DNA of 21,191 nt. It comes from an uncultured Porphyromonadaceae bacterium. GTDB taxonomy: Bacteria > Bacteroidota > Bacteroidia > Bacteroidales > Coprobacteraceae. Where the stretch lies: the NCBI GenBank assembly GCA_900545915.1, contig URAV01000044.1:1-21191 (forward strand). Reading direction: 5' to 3'. Positions 7,045 through 15,801 of the stretch are shown one piece after another (positions within the stretch are counted from its first letter, which is position 1; each line of letters begins with the position of its first letter). Below the pieces are notes generated by a model. The model was not told where the DNA came from. It did not search any database and was given only the letters and a program-made list of their open reading frames with translations. The translations under genes were made by a program, and so were the position numbers.

Positions 7045-10000
7045 TTGAAACTTAAATTTACTATCATCCTAACACTATTATGCTGCGTTAAAGGGTTATC
7101 ATACGCCCAGCCAAAGTGCAGTTTCGCCCATTATGCTCCTGAAGACGGACTATCCGGAAAGACTGTTATGAGTATTACTCAAGACAAAAAAGGGTTTATG
7201 TGGTTCGGAACATGGAACGGATTAAGCAAATTCGACGGATACCGATTTAAAACTTACAAATCTACGCCCTCCGATCCTGAAAGCTTGATGAATAACCGGG
7301 TAGATTTAATCATCGAAGATAGTTACCAATACATTTGGGTACTCTCCTATGACGGTCAGGTACACCGATTCGATCCCCGTTCAGAAAAATTCAACAATAT
7401 TCCGATAAACATCCATGAAAGGAGCAATCACGGAAAAGGAATCACGCATATTCAGCATGCCGGAGAAGGAAAAATGTGGCTATTATCCGACACTGAAGGT
7501 TGCTTCAGAATCGAAACTGATCCGGAAACTCACAATCTAACCAGCTATTGGTATTCTACAAAAAATAAAAAACTACCGAGCGATGTCGTAAATAAAATTT
7601 ATACCGACCCTCAGAAAAACAGCTGGATCATGACAAAAGGAGGAATGGTTTCGGTCGACTCCAAAGGAAATTCTCATCTTGTACATTATCCAGCATCTGT
7701 ACGTCAACCGATTATATATGACGCTTTATACAGTGAAGGGAACATGTGGTTTTCCTCCTCGTCAGGACAAATATTCCGACAAAATGGTAAGGAAATATCA
7801 GAACTGATTCAACTTCCGACCAAAGACATAATCCGTTCCATAAAACAACTTAAAAACAAACAACTTCTTTTTCTTACCGAACGAGACGGATTTTTTATCT
7901 ATGATATAACATCCCGACAAATATCCCATATAGGACAAAATACATTCCCGTTACAAGCCCGCCATCAGCAAATGATTTCGGCTTTTATAGATTCCCATAA
8001 CGAAATATGGTTACTACTTTCAGAAACCGGTGTTTTACATCATAATCTCAAAAACGGTACTACCGATTATTTTTGGTTAAAAGGAGATGTCATTAACCCC
8101 TATTCATATCCTCCTACACCTTTTATTTCGGAAGATTGCAAAGGCAGATTATGGATACGTCCGTCCGGAGGTGCATTTTCCTATTACGACAGGCAAGAAA
8201 ACAAACTAAAATATTTTTATAATGCACCGGAAGATCCGGCAAGAAAATTTTCGAATATTCTACACACCGCTTTCTCTGACCGTCAGGGAAATCTTTGGCT
8301 GTGTACACACTCGAAAGGTCTTGAAAAAATAAGTTTCGTAGAAACTCCTGTCGAAATACTCCGACCGAACACTTCGACAAACTCTTTCTCTGTAAATGAG
8401 GTGAGATTTCTGTTCAAAGACGATCAAAATAATCTATGGGTAGCGACAAAAGAAGGCTCATTATACCTGTATGACCAAAACTACTCCCCCATAGGGAAAT
8501 TATTAGAGAACGGAAAAATCGGTAGCGGCAACCCATTCAAAGGAATTGTTTACTGTATTTTTCAAGATAAAGATAAAAATATTTGGTTAGGGACAAAGGG
8601 CAATGGTCTTTACAAGTTAACCGGGAAAGATATTCACACCGGATTTCGTATGGAAAGTTTCAAACATGAACGGAAAAATCCTTTCAGCCTGAGCCATAAT
8701 AATGTATATTGCGTCACACAAGATACAGAAGGACGGATATGGATAGCCACTTATGGTGGCGGTATCAATTATATCGATACCTCTAACGGGCAAACACGAT
8801 TTATCCATCCGGGTAATCAATTGAAAAACTATCCGATGACCTCTTGTTTCCGTACACGTCATATCAGCTGCGATAAAAACGGGAATATGTTTGTCGGAAC
8901 AACAGGCGGGCTTCTCTGTTTCTCTACACATTTCACGTCTCCGGAAACCCTTGAATTCAACCATTTGCGACAAGACAACATGTCGAAAGACGGCCTTACG
9001 GCCAATGATGTACACTATATTTATCCGGCATCGGATAACACGATTTATATCGGTACTTTCGGAGGTGGACTGCTGAAAATAACACCACCATATCAATGGA
9101 ATGACCGTTTCAAATTCGAGAATTATATTTCTCAAACTCCTCAACCGAGTGACATCGTGTACAGCATTACCGAAGATAACCGAGGATATATATGGATAGG
9201 AACAGAAAGCACCATTACCAAATTTAAACCGAAAGAAAATTCCTTTGAGAACTATGGCATCGAGTCGGGAATCGACGTCCGTTATTTTTCAGAAGCGACT
9301 ATTTGCAACATGGGTAAAGAGATTCTTCTCGGCAGTGATGACGGAATTTATATCTTTTCGCCCGAGAAACTGAAAAAACAGGATTATTTTTCGCCTTTGA
9401 CATTCAGCCGTTTTCTTTTGTTCGGGAAAGAAGTAGATCCGACAACAGAAGACTCTCCGTTAAAGGAACTTTTAGATGATCAGGAAGAAATGACACTGAC
9501 ACACAAACAATCCGATTTCAGTATAGAGTTTTCAACTTTGGATTTCAGAGATCCTTCTTTGATTCATTACGCATACAAATTAGAAGGCTTCGATAAAGAT
9601 TGGACATACGCAAACAACCAACGGACTGCGACTTACACCAATTTACCGAAAGGAGAATACATTTTCCGCGTAAAATCGACAAATAGCGATGGGAAATGGA
9701 TCGATAACGAAAGAGAGATCAAGATAAAGGTTTTACCGTCATTCTGGAACAGTACGGCCGGATATATATTTTATATCATAATATTGCTTCTTATTATGGG
9801 AACTGTCATGTATGTATTATTCACTATATACCGTTTAAAACACGAAGTGCAGATGGAGCACACCCTGACCCAAATGAAGCTTCGCTTTTTTACGGATATT
9901 TCTCACGAACTTCGCACTCCTCTGACATTAATTGCCGGACCGGTAGATTATATTTTACATAATGAAAAAGTAAATCCCGAGGTTAAAGAACAACTTCAAT

Positions 10001-11472
10001 TAATAGAACGGAATACAAACCGTATGCTTCGGTTGATCAATGAAATCTTGGATTTCAGAAAAATTCAAAACCAAAAGATGCGTCTAAGCGTAGAAGAAAT
10101 TAATTTCGGAGTCGAAGTACAAAGGATCTGCGAAAATTTTTATCCATTAGCAGAAGAACGCCACATCCATTTTTCTGTTGAAGATCATTCGCACGGAGCA
10201 ATTTTATGGGCAGATAAAGAAAAACTCGAAACGATCCTGAGCAATTTGCTTTCGAATGCCTTCAAATTTACATTCTCGAATAAATCTATTACGGTCAAAA
10301 CTTCTGAAACGAATGACAACTTAATCCTTCAAGTTTCGGACGAAGGAATAGGTATCGACAAAGATAAAATCAACTTGATTTTCGACAGATTTTCCAGTTC
10401 TGAAAAACAAAATCTCTCTAAGCAGCCGGGAACAGGAGTGGGGATGCACTTGACAAAAGAGCTGATCAATATGCATGGCGCTACCATACAGGTAAAAAGC
10501 ATTGAAGGCAAAGGCAGCACATTTACCGTAACTTTCAGAAAAGGGTATAGGCATTTCGGGAACGAAGCCGATTTAATCAAAAAAGAGCTGACAACCGAAA
10601 TAACGGATAAAGAAATTGAAAATATTCAGGAAAATACCGGATATACGGGCAATACAGAAAATTCGACGCAAGAGCCTACCGGAAAACCTGTTATACTGGT
10701 TGTTGAAGATAACATCGATTTACAAGAATTTCTTCGCACCATCCTATGTTCTGAATATGAAGTCCATAAAGCCATAAATGGTGCAGATGCTTTGAATCGG
10801 CTAAGCAATTTACAACCGGATATTGTCATTTCGGATGTTATGATGCCCGAAATGGATGGAATAGAGTTTACTCGAAAACTCAAAGAAGACATTAATACAA
10901 GCCATATTCCAGTAATTTTGCTCACAGCAAAATCATCGCTTGAGAATCAAATGGAAGGCTTGGAAACCGGGGCAGATGATTATATCACTAAACCGTTTAG
11001 CGCAACTTATCTGAAAGCCAGAATCGAAAATATTTTACGAGCGCGTAAAAAACTTCAGGAATATTACGCTTCTCACTCTACCGATAACAAAAATTCTGAA
11101 ACAAAAAGTCCCGATCAACCGGTACTGAACTCTCGTGATCAGAAATTTATCGATACAATTACCGTCGTATTGGAAAAAGAACTCGATAACAGCGACTTCA
11201 CAATCGATGAATTAGTATCACAGGTAGGGTTAGGAAGAACAGTATTCTTCAAAAAGTTGAAGGCGCTTACCGGTCTTTCTCCCGTAGAATATATAAGAGA
11301 ATTTCGCTTGACAAGAGCTACCGAACTAATCTGTAACGATGAATACAACATTTCTCAAATATCTTATATGGTAGGGATCAGCGATCCTCGCTATTTCAGT
11401 CGGTGTTTTAAACAAAAATACGGAATGACTCCTACTGAATATAAAGATAAGATACAGGGAAAAAGCAAGTGA
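7045..11472 (+). CDS. Hybrid two-component sensor/regulator (HTCS)
   Basis: A 1475-residue single-protein signalling system, the usual regulator of Bacteroidetes glycan loci. Order: signal peptide (about 1-22, ending SYAQ); two seven-bladed-type propellers made of Reg_prop repeats (recurring IWxGT and LWLCT strands) to about residue 780; a Y_Y_Y domain (YAYKLEGFDKDW, about 850-895); one membrane span (AGYIFYIIILLLIMGTVMYV); HisKA with H954 in SHELRTP; HATPase with N1071 and the DEGIG and GTGVG boxes; a receiver domain with D1264 in SDVMMPEMDG; and a C-terminal AraC-type HTH (about 1380-1470). All phosphotransfer residues are intact. The start is TTG: an in-frame TGA lies three codons upstream and the next in-frame ATG would remove the signal peptide. 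It probably senses oligogalacturonides in the periplasm and activates the neighbouring lyases. Confidence 0.95.
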   Translation: MKLKFTIILTLLCCVKGLSYAQPKCSFAHYAPEDGLSGKTVMSITQDKKGFMWFGTWNGLSKFDGYRFKTYKSTPSDPESLMNNRVDLIIEDSYQYIWVLSYDGQVHRFDPRSEKFNNIPINIHERSNHGKGITHIQHAGEGKMWLLSDTEGCFRIETDPETHNLTSYWYSTKNKKLPSDVVNKIYTDPQKNSWIMTKGGMVSVDSKGNSHLVHYPASVRQPIIYDALYSEGNMWFSSSSGQIFRQNGKEISELIQLPTKDIIRSIKQLKNKQLLFLTERDGFFIYDITSRQISHIGQNTFPLQARHQQMISAFIDSHNEIWLLLSETGVLHHNLKNGTTDYFWLKGDVINPYSYPPTPFISEDCKGRLWIRPSGGAFSYYDRQENKLKYFYNAPEDPARKFSNILHTAFSDRQGNLWLCTHSKGLEKISFVETPVEILRPNTSTNSFSVNEVRFLFKDDQNNLWVATKEGSLYLYDQNYSPIGKLLENGKIGSGNPFKGIVYCIFQDKDKNIWLGTKGNGLYKLTGKDIHTGFRMESFKHERKNPFSLSHNNVYCVTQDTEGRIWIATYGGGINYIDTSNGQTRFIHPGNQLKNYPMTSCFRTRHISCDKNGNMFVGTTGGLLCFSTHFTSPETLEFNHLRQDNMSKDGLTANDVHYIYPASDNTIYIGTFGGGLLKITPPYQWNDRFKFENYISQTPQPSDIVYSITEDNRGYIWIGTESTITKFKPKENSFENYGIESGIDVRYFSEATICNMGKEILLGSDDGIYIFSPEKLKKQDYFSPLTFSRFLLFGKEVDPTTEDSPLKELLDDQEEMTLTHKQSDFSIEFSTLDFRDPSLIHYAYKLEGFDKDWTYANNQRTATYTNLPKGEYIFRVKSTNSDGKWIDNEREIKIKVLPSFWNSTAGYIFYIIILLLIMGTVMYVLFTIYRLKHEVQMEHTLTQMKLRFFTDISHELRTPLTLIAGPVDYILHNEKVNPEVKEQLQLIERNTNRMLRLINEILDFRKIQNQKMRLSVEEINFGVEVQRICENFYPLAEERHIHFSVEDHSHGAILWADKEKLETILSNLLSNAFKFTFSNKSITVKTSETNDNLILQVSDEGIGIDKDKINLIFDRFSSSEKQNLSKQPGTGVGMHLTKELINMHGATIQVKSIEGKGSTFTVTFRKGYRHFGNEADLIKKELTTEITDKEIENIQENTGYTGNTENSTQEPTGKPVILVVEDNIDLQEFLRTILCSEYEVHKAINGADALNRLSNLQPDIVISDVMMPEMDGIEFTRKLKEDINTSHIPVILLTAKSSLENQMEGLETGADDYITKPFSATYLKARIENILRARKKLQEYYASHSTDNKNSETKSPDQPVLNSRDQKFIDTITVVLEKELDNSDFTIDELVSQVGLGRTVFFKKLKALTGLSPVEYIREFRLTRATELICNDEYNISQISYMVGISDPRYFSRCFKQKYGMTPTEYKDKIQGKSK

Positions 11473-11476
11473 ATAA

Positions 11477-11514
11477 AAAACAAAAAACTCTCTACAACGG
11501 GAGTTTTTGTTTTT
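11477..11514 (+). terminator. Terminator after the HTCS gene
   Basis: An imperfect stem of about 13 bp (AAAACAAAAAACTC / GAGTTTTTGTTTT, one bulged A) with a 10-base loop and a T-rich tail, starting 5 bases after the HTCS stop codon. Confidence 0.75.
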
Positions 11515-11581
11515 ATTATTCCGAATGTATCAAATATTCCACCGTTTATACCGAAAAATACGCTCTTTTATTTCCTATATG

Positions 11582-11594
11582 ATATAATATTGCA
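11582..11594 (+). promoter_or_regulatory. Promoter-like element shared with the PL1 gene
   Basis: ATATAATATTGCA is identical to 2399-2411 and ends 28 bases before the PL9 ATG (32 for PL1). It includes TAATATTG, one base off the TAnnTTTG consensus. Since a terminator closes the HTCS gene just upstream, the PL9 gene needs its own promoter, and this is the best candidate. Confidence 0.45.
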
Positions 11595-11622
11595 TTTAGA
11601 AAATACCTAAATAAACAGAATC

Positions 11623-13596
11623 ATGCGGAAAATTTTATTTTTAGCGTTTCAATTCTTGATTTTACACGTTTCTGCAACAACGTATTATGTGTCGGCAAAT
11701 GGAAAATCGGAGGGCGACGGAAGCAAAGAAAACCCCTACAACATAACGACTGCTGTAAAAAAAGCAAATCCGGGAGACGTTATCTATCTTGCCGAAGGGA
11801 CTTATTCTCTATCGGAAACCGTTAAAATAAGCAGAAACGGAACAGCCTCTTCTCCAATTAAGATGCAACCCGAGCCGGGCGGACGACCGGTTCTGGACTT
11901 CAGCGACCAACCGCGTTTTGACAGTAATGCCCGAGGAATTCAATTGTCGGGAGATTATTGGCACATTACAGGATTGGATATTATTAAAGCCGGTGACAAT
12001 GGCCTTTATATCGACGGGGGAAACCACAACACAATAGAATTTTGCAGATTCAGTGAAAACGGAGACACCGGATTACAAATCGGAGGGGGGGCGACATATA
12101 ACCTCATTCTGAACTGCGATTCATATTATAATGCGGATAAAAATATGGGAAATGCAGATGGTTTTGCCTGTAAAACAAGTGCCGGAACAGGTAACATATT
12201 TAGATATTGCCGTGCATGGATGAACTCTGATGACGGATATGACGGATATTTGAAAGACAGCGACGATATTACTACAACTTACGAAGGCTGTTATGCTTTT
12301 ATGAACGGAATGTTGCAGGACGGAACTTCGGCAGGAGACGGAAACGGTTTTAAAATGGGAGGATGCGATGCTGATGCATTACGCTCGCATAATGCCATAT
12401 TAAAAAATTGCGTAGCTGCCAAAAATAAAAAAAACGGTTTCGACCGCAATAGCAATATAGGTAGTATGACTCTATATAATTGTACATCCTATGCTAATGG
12501 AGGAAACGATTATATTTTCGTAGCTGCGAAAGAAAAACAGCAGGATTTGGCTGAAGGGAAAAAAATAACAATAAAAAATTGCATTTCAGTATCGAACTCA
12601 ACACCGAGTATAAGCTGCCGTGCAGATCAGGTAGATATGAGTCATAACACATGGGACGAGAACTTGAATTGCAATACGGATGATTTTGTAAGTCTGAACG
12701 TGAATCAATATTTAGCAGACCGCGACGAAAATGGAAATTTACCGGATTTCACCTGTCTGCATTTGAAATCGACCAGTTCGCTTATCGACAAAGGCACTGT
12801 CATTACAGGTATTTCTTATAACGGTAGTGCTCCCGATTTGGGTGCATACGAATATCAAGCGGGAGATATAGACGTCGATCCGACCGACCCTCTCGAAGAT
12901 TATACCGTAAACTTCAGCACAATTCCGGGAATTTTTTCGGCCGAGACAATAGAAGGAGGAGCTACCGGAATACAGCACGGAATAACCATAGGCGGAACTG
13001 GTAGTAAATCGGGAAGTTTTATTCCATCGCAAGCTGCGAATGCACCGGGATCTTCGGGAGCTGCCAGATTAGACGGAAGCGGATCTTATGTACAATTTCC
13101 CAAACAATCTAAAGTAAAACAAGTAATATGTTATGTCGCTGCATCAGGTGTCAATATCAATTCTCGTTCTCTGTCATTACAAAGTTCTACAGACGGTATA
13201 AATTTTTCCGATGTTCCGGGAGGACTGCTGGAAGTAACTAATGATGCAACAGGAAAAACAATCTGCGTCGATTTCGACGGAACAAAAGACCTGTTTTTTC
13301 GTCTTATTTCAAAATCTTCGGGATGGAACATATATGATTTTATCGTAAAACCGGATAACACAACCACCGGTATTTCCGAAACGGAAGTAACCGATGCAAC
13401 GAATATCCATTTAACCGGAAACATTCTCTATCTTCCCGAAAACGAATCCGTTACTATATATAATATATCCGGAAAACTTTGTTTTCAAAATAAAAACACG
13501 ACAACAATCGATTTTTCAACTCAGAATAGAGGGTATTACATCGTTCGAGTAAAAGATATGAAAGGGAATATTATTATTTCAAAAATAATGTACTAA
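11623..13596 (+). CDS. PL9 family pectate lyase with accessory domain and sorting-like tail
   Basis: A 657-residue secreted lyase for polygalacturonate. A signal peptide (about 1-18) is followed by TTYYVSANGKSEGDGSKENP and a parallel beta-helix. The block NADGFACKTSAGTG with K184, followed by NSDDGYDGY, matches the PL9 active site, where lysine is the catalytic base and the Asp residues bind calcium. The catalytic part ends near PDLGAYEY (404-411), the common end of such helices. Residues about 426-578 form a separate beta-rich domain, perhaps carbohydrate-binding (SGSYVQFP, SLQSSTDGINF). The last ~70 residues (ESVTIYNISGKL ... RGYYIVRVKDMKGNIIISK) resemble the type IX secretion C-terminal sorting domain. 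It lies after the HTCS terminator with its own promoter-like element, and a terminator shared with the opposite operon follows. PL9 is a firm call; the roles of the last two domains are less sure. Confidence 0.9.
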   Translation: MRKILFLAFQFLILHVSATTYYVSANGKSEGDGSKENPYNITTAVKKANPGDVIYLAEGTYSLSETVKISRNGTASSPIKMQPEPGGRPVLDFSDQPRFDSNARGIQLSGDYWHITGLDIIKAGDNGLYIDGGNHNTIEFCRFSENGDTGLQIGGGATYNLILNCDSYYNADKNMGNADGFACKTSAGTGNIFRYCRAWMNSDDGYDGYLKDSDDITTTYEGCYAFMNGMLQDGTSAGDGNGFKMGGCDADALRSHNAILKNCVAAKNKKNGFDRNSNIGSMTLYNCTSYANGGNDYIFVAAKEKQQDLAEGKKITIKNCISVSNSTPSISCRADQVDMSHNTWDENLNCNTDDFVSLNVNQYLADRDENGNLPDFTCLHLKSTSSLIDKGTVITGISYNGSAPDLGAYEYQAGDIDVDPTDPLEDYTVNFSTIPGIFSAETIEGGATGIQHGITIGGTGSKSGSFIPSQAANAPGSSGAARLDGSGSYVQFPKQSKVKQVICYVAASGVNINSRSLSLQSSTDGINFSDVPGGLLEVTNDATGKTICVDFDGTKDLFFRLISKSSGWNIYDFIVKPDNTTTGISETEVTDATNIHLTGNILYLPENESVTIYNISGKLCFQNKNTTTIDFSTQNRGYYIVRVKDMKGNIIISKIMY

Positions 13597-13626
13597 ATTG
13601 CTTAATAACTAATCATTTTTACGAGA

Positions 13627-13659
13627 AAGGCTGTCTCCGAATGAAAAAGAGACAGCCTT
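13627..13659. terminator. Bidirectional terminator between the PL9 and DUF362 genes
   Basis: A perfect 11-bp stem (AAGGCTGTCTC / GAGACAGCCTT) with an 11-base loop, between convergent genes. T-rich sequence follows on the plus strand. It probably ends both the PL9 transcript and the minus-strand aroC-containing operon. Confidence 0.75.
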
Positions 13660-13705
13660 ATTTATGTATAATAGAATATTTTCTTTATCGGTCAAAATTT
13701 TGTAT

Positions 13706-14824
13706 TTATACCTTTATCAGTTCGTAATCACGTGTACCCAAACCGATTTTTTCGGCATGTTCCAATCCTGCCCGCCAATTAGTATCCGGATGCAGACAGG
13801 CAAATTTATCTACACCTTCGAGATGTTCATGCGGATGCTCTTCTGCTAAACGACTGCCCGGAATCAACGGAGCATTCATTACCAAATCGGCACAAGCCAT
13901 ATCCAAAGCAACCGGATCGAGAGATGCAGCCATACCCAAATCGGGAACAATAGCCGCATCATTATGATTCCAGCAATCGCATTCGGGCGATACGTTCATA
14001 ATAAAACTGATATGAAATTGAGGTTTATCTTGCAATACAGCCAAAGAATATTCGGCAATCTTATAGTTCAGCCGTTCCGAAGTATCGCCTTCACCTAACT
14101 GAGCGGCATCATATTGACACAAAGCTACACATTGCCCGCATCCGACACATTTTTCATAATCGATTTGAGCAATATGACGATCATTCAGGTGTATCGCATC
14201 ATGAGCACAATGTTTTACGCAAATATTGCAACCTTTACAATTTGCTTCCTCTATTCTGGGTGATGAGGCAGAATGCAGTTCCAGCTTTCCTCCGACACTG
14301 GCACAACCCATTCCGAGATTCTTCAAAGCACCTCCGAACCCGGCTTGTTCGTGACCTTTAAAATGGTTCATCGTCACGATCACGTCTGCATCGGCAATTG
14401 CCGTTCCTATTTTTGCAGTCCGGCAATATTCCTGATTTATCTCGATCTCTTTATAATCAGTTCCTTTCAGTCCATCTCCGATAATCACATCGCACTGTGC
14501 CGAGATAGGATTGAAACCATTCTCCATAGCGCTACGTAAATGATCGACCGCATTGGAACGACGCCCCGAATAAAGGGTATTACAATCGGTCAAAAAAGGT
14601 TTCGCCCCTAAACTTCTTAACAAATTAGCCATACGAGCTGCATAATTCGGACGGATATAAGCTAAATTACCCGGCTCGCCAAAATGAATTTTTATTGCAG
14701 TAAACGGATTTGAAAAATCCAATCCTGCAATACCTGCCCTACGGCAAAGACGCTCCATCTTATCCAACAAATTACTGGATGGTGTCGTGTGCAGATCGGT
14801 AAAAAAAACTTTAGACTTTTCCAT
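13706..14824 (-). CDS. DUF362 protein with two 4Fe-4S clusters
   Basis: A 372-residue cytoplasmic iron-sulfur protein of the DUF362 type. The N-terminal part has AIKIHFGEPGNLAYIRP and VIVTMNHFKGHEQAGFGGALKNLGMG, typical of DUF362. A ferredoxin-like insert carries two complete cysteine motifs, CKGCNICVKHC and CVGCGQCVALC, each able to hold a 4Fe-4S cluster. A DUF362-like region (LDPVALDMACADLV) closes the protein. The reaction is not established to my knowledge; electron transfer is likely. It is the last gene of the minus-strand run, 42 bases after the radical SAM gene, and could supply electrons to it, but that is inference. I use the ATG at 14824 because the upstream in-frame option is a TTG (14860) that adds 12 residues unlike the family. 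Confidence 0.87.
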   Translation of the reverse strand: MEKSKVFFTDLHTTPSSNLLDKMERLCRRAGIAGLDFSNPFTAIKIHFGEPGNLAYIRPNYAARMANLLRSLGAKPFLTDCNTLYSGRRSNAVDHLRSAMENGFNPISAQCDVIIGDGLKGTDYKEIEINQEYCRTAKIGTAIADADVIVTMNHFKGHEQAGFGGALKNLGMGCASVGGKLELHSASSPRIEEANCKGCNICVKHCAHDAIHLNDRHIAQIDYEKCVGCGQCVALCQYDAAQLGEGDTSERLNYKIAEYSLAVLQDKPQFHISFIMNVSPECDCWNHNDAAIVPDLGMAASLDPVALDMACADLVMNAPLIPGSRLAEEHPHEHLEGVDKFACLHPDTNWRAGLEHAEKIGLGTRDYELIKV

Positions 14825-14866
14825 ATCGATAAATTTGTGCCTGCAAAAATACAATTTCAAAATATA

Positions 14867-15799
14867 TTACAGTACAGACGGAACATACATTTTTCCCTGC
14901 CTGCTATTTCTCTGCAACATGCGTTTCAGTAAACGTGCGGTGAATTCATGATTTTTTAATCCCCATTTCGGAGCTATCAACAAATCATCGGGAGACTGGG
15001 AAACAAAACGCTCTACTGTAATATCCGGTCTCAGATGTTCGATAAAATCGATTACTAAATCAATGTATTCATCGACATCGAACAGATGAAACCGTTCTGG
15101 ATTCTCCGCCTGTTCGTATGCCATACGGGTATTGCGAATCAGTTGCAACTGATGTAATTTCAATGTCGACAATGGCAACTGAGACAATCTTTCTGCATGA
15201 GAAATAATCATTTCCCGATCTTCTCCCGGAAGTCCCAAAATCATGTGAGCTCCGGCTAAAACTCCGGCATTTGCCGTACGCATTACCGCATCCGCAGATT
15301 CGGAAAAGGTATGCCCTCGGTTTATTCTTTTCAATGTCTCGTCGCATGTCGATTCTATGCCATATTCGACCAAGACAAAATATTTTTTCGACAGCTCCGA
15401 CAAATAGGAAAGAAGTTGATCCGGCATACAATCGGGACGTGTACCGATAATCAGCCCCACAACACCATGAACGCCCAAAGCCTCCTCATACTTGTAACGC
15501 AATGACCGCAATTCTCCATAAGTATTGGTATAAGCCTGAAAATAAGCCAAATATTCCATATCGGGATACTTGCGCCCGAAAAAACCGATTCCTTCTTGCA
15601 ACTGTTCGGTAATAGACTTGTCGGTATGGCAATACTCAGGACTGAATGTCTGATTGTTACAGTAGGTACAACCTCCGTTTCCTTTTGTTCCATCTCTATT
15701 CGGACAGGTAAATCCGGCATTTATAGAGATTTTCTGGACTTTACCTCGAAAATATTTTTTCAAGAATGCCCCGAAATCGGCATAAGGCTTTTCGTCCAT
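14867..15799 (-). CDS. Radical SAM protein, YhcC/TIGR01212 type
   Basis: A 310-residue radical SAM protein. FTCPNRDGTKGNGGCTYC places the cluster-binding cysteines at C32, C44 and C47, with the wide CPNRDG...GGCTYC spacing typical of the YhcC (TIGR01212) group rather than classic CxxxCxxC. Later blocks AYFQAYTNTYG, GTRPDCMPD, EYGIESTCDETLKRINRGH and HMILGLPGED follow the same family closely, and the length is normal. The substrate is not firmly known. The ATG lies two bases after the stop of the dipeptidase gene, so the genes are very probably cotranscribed and translationally coupled. A DUF362 ferredoxin-like gene follows. Confidence 0.92.
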   Translation of the reverse strand: MDEKPYADFGAFLKKYFRGKVQKISINAGFTCPNRDGTKGNGGCTYCNNQTFSPEYCHTDKSITEQLQEGIGFFGRKYPDMEYLAYFQAYTNTYGELRSLRYKYEEALGVHGVVGLIIGTRPDCMPDQLLSYLSELSKKYFVLVEYGIESTCDETLKRINRGHTFSESADAVMRTANAGVLAGAHMILGLPGEDREMIISHAERLSQLPLSTLKLHQLQLIRNTRMAYEQAENPERFHLFDVDEYIDLVIDFIEHLRPDITVERFVSQSPDDLLIAPKWGLKNHEFTARLLKRMLQRNSRQGKMYVPSVL

Positions 15800-15801
15800 T
15801 C

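Noticed and set aside
14825..14860. Upstream TTG start of the DUF362 protein
   Set aside because: It adds 12 residues not expected for the family and uses a rare start when a good ATG is present at 14824.
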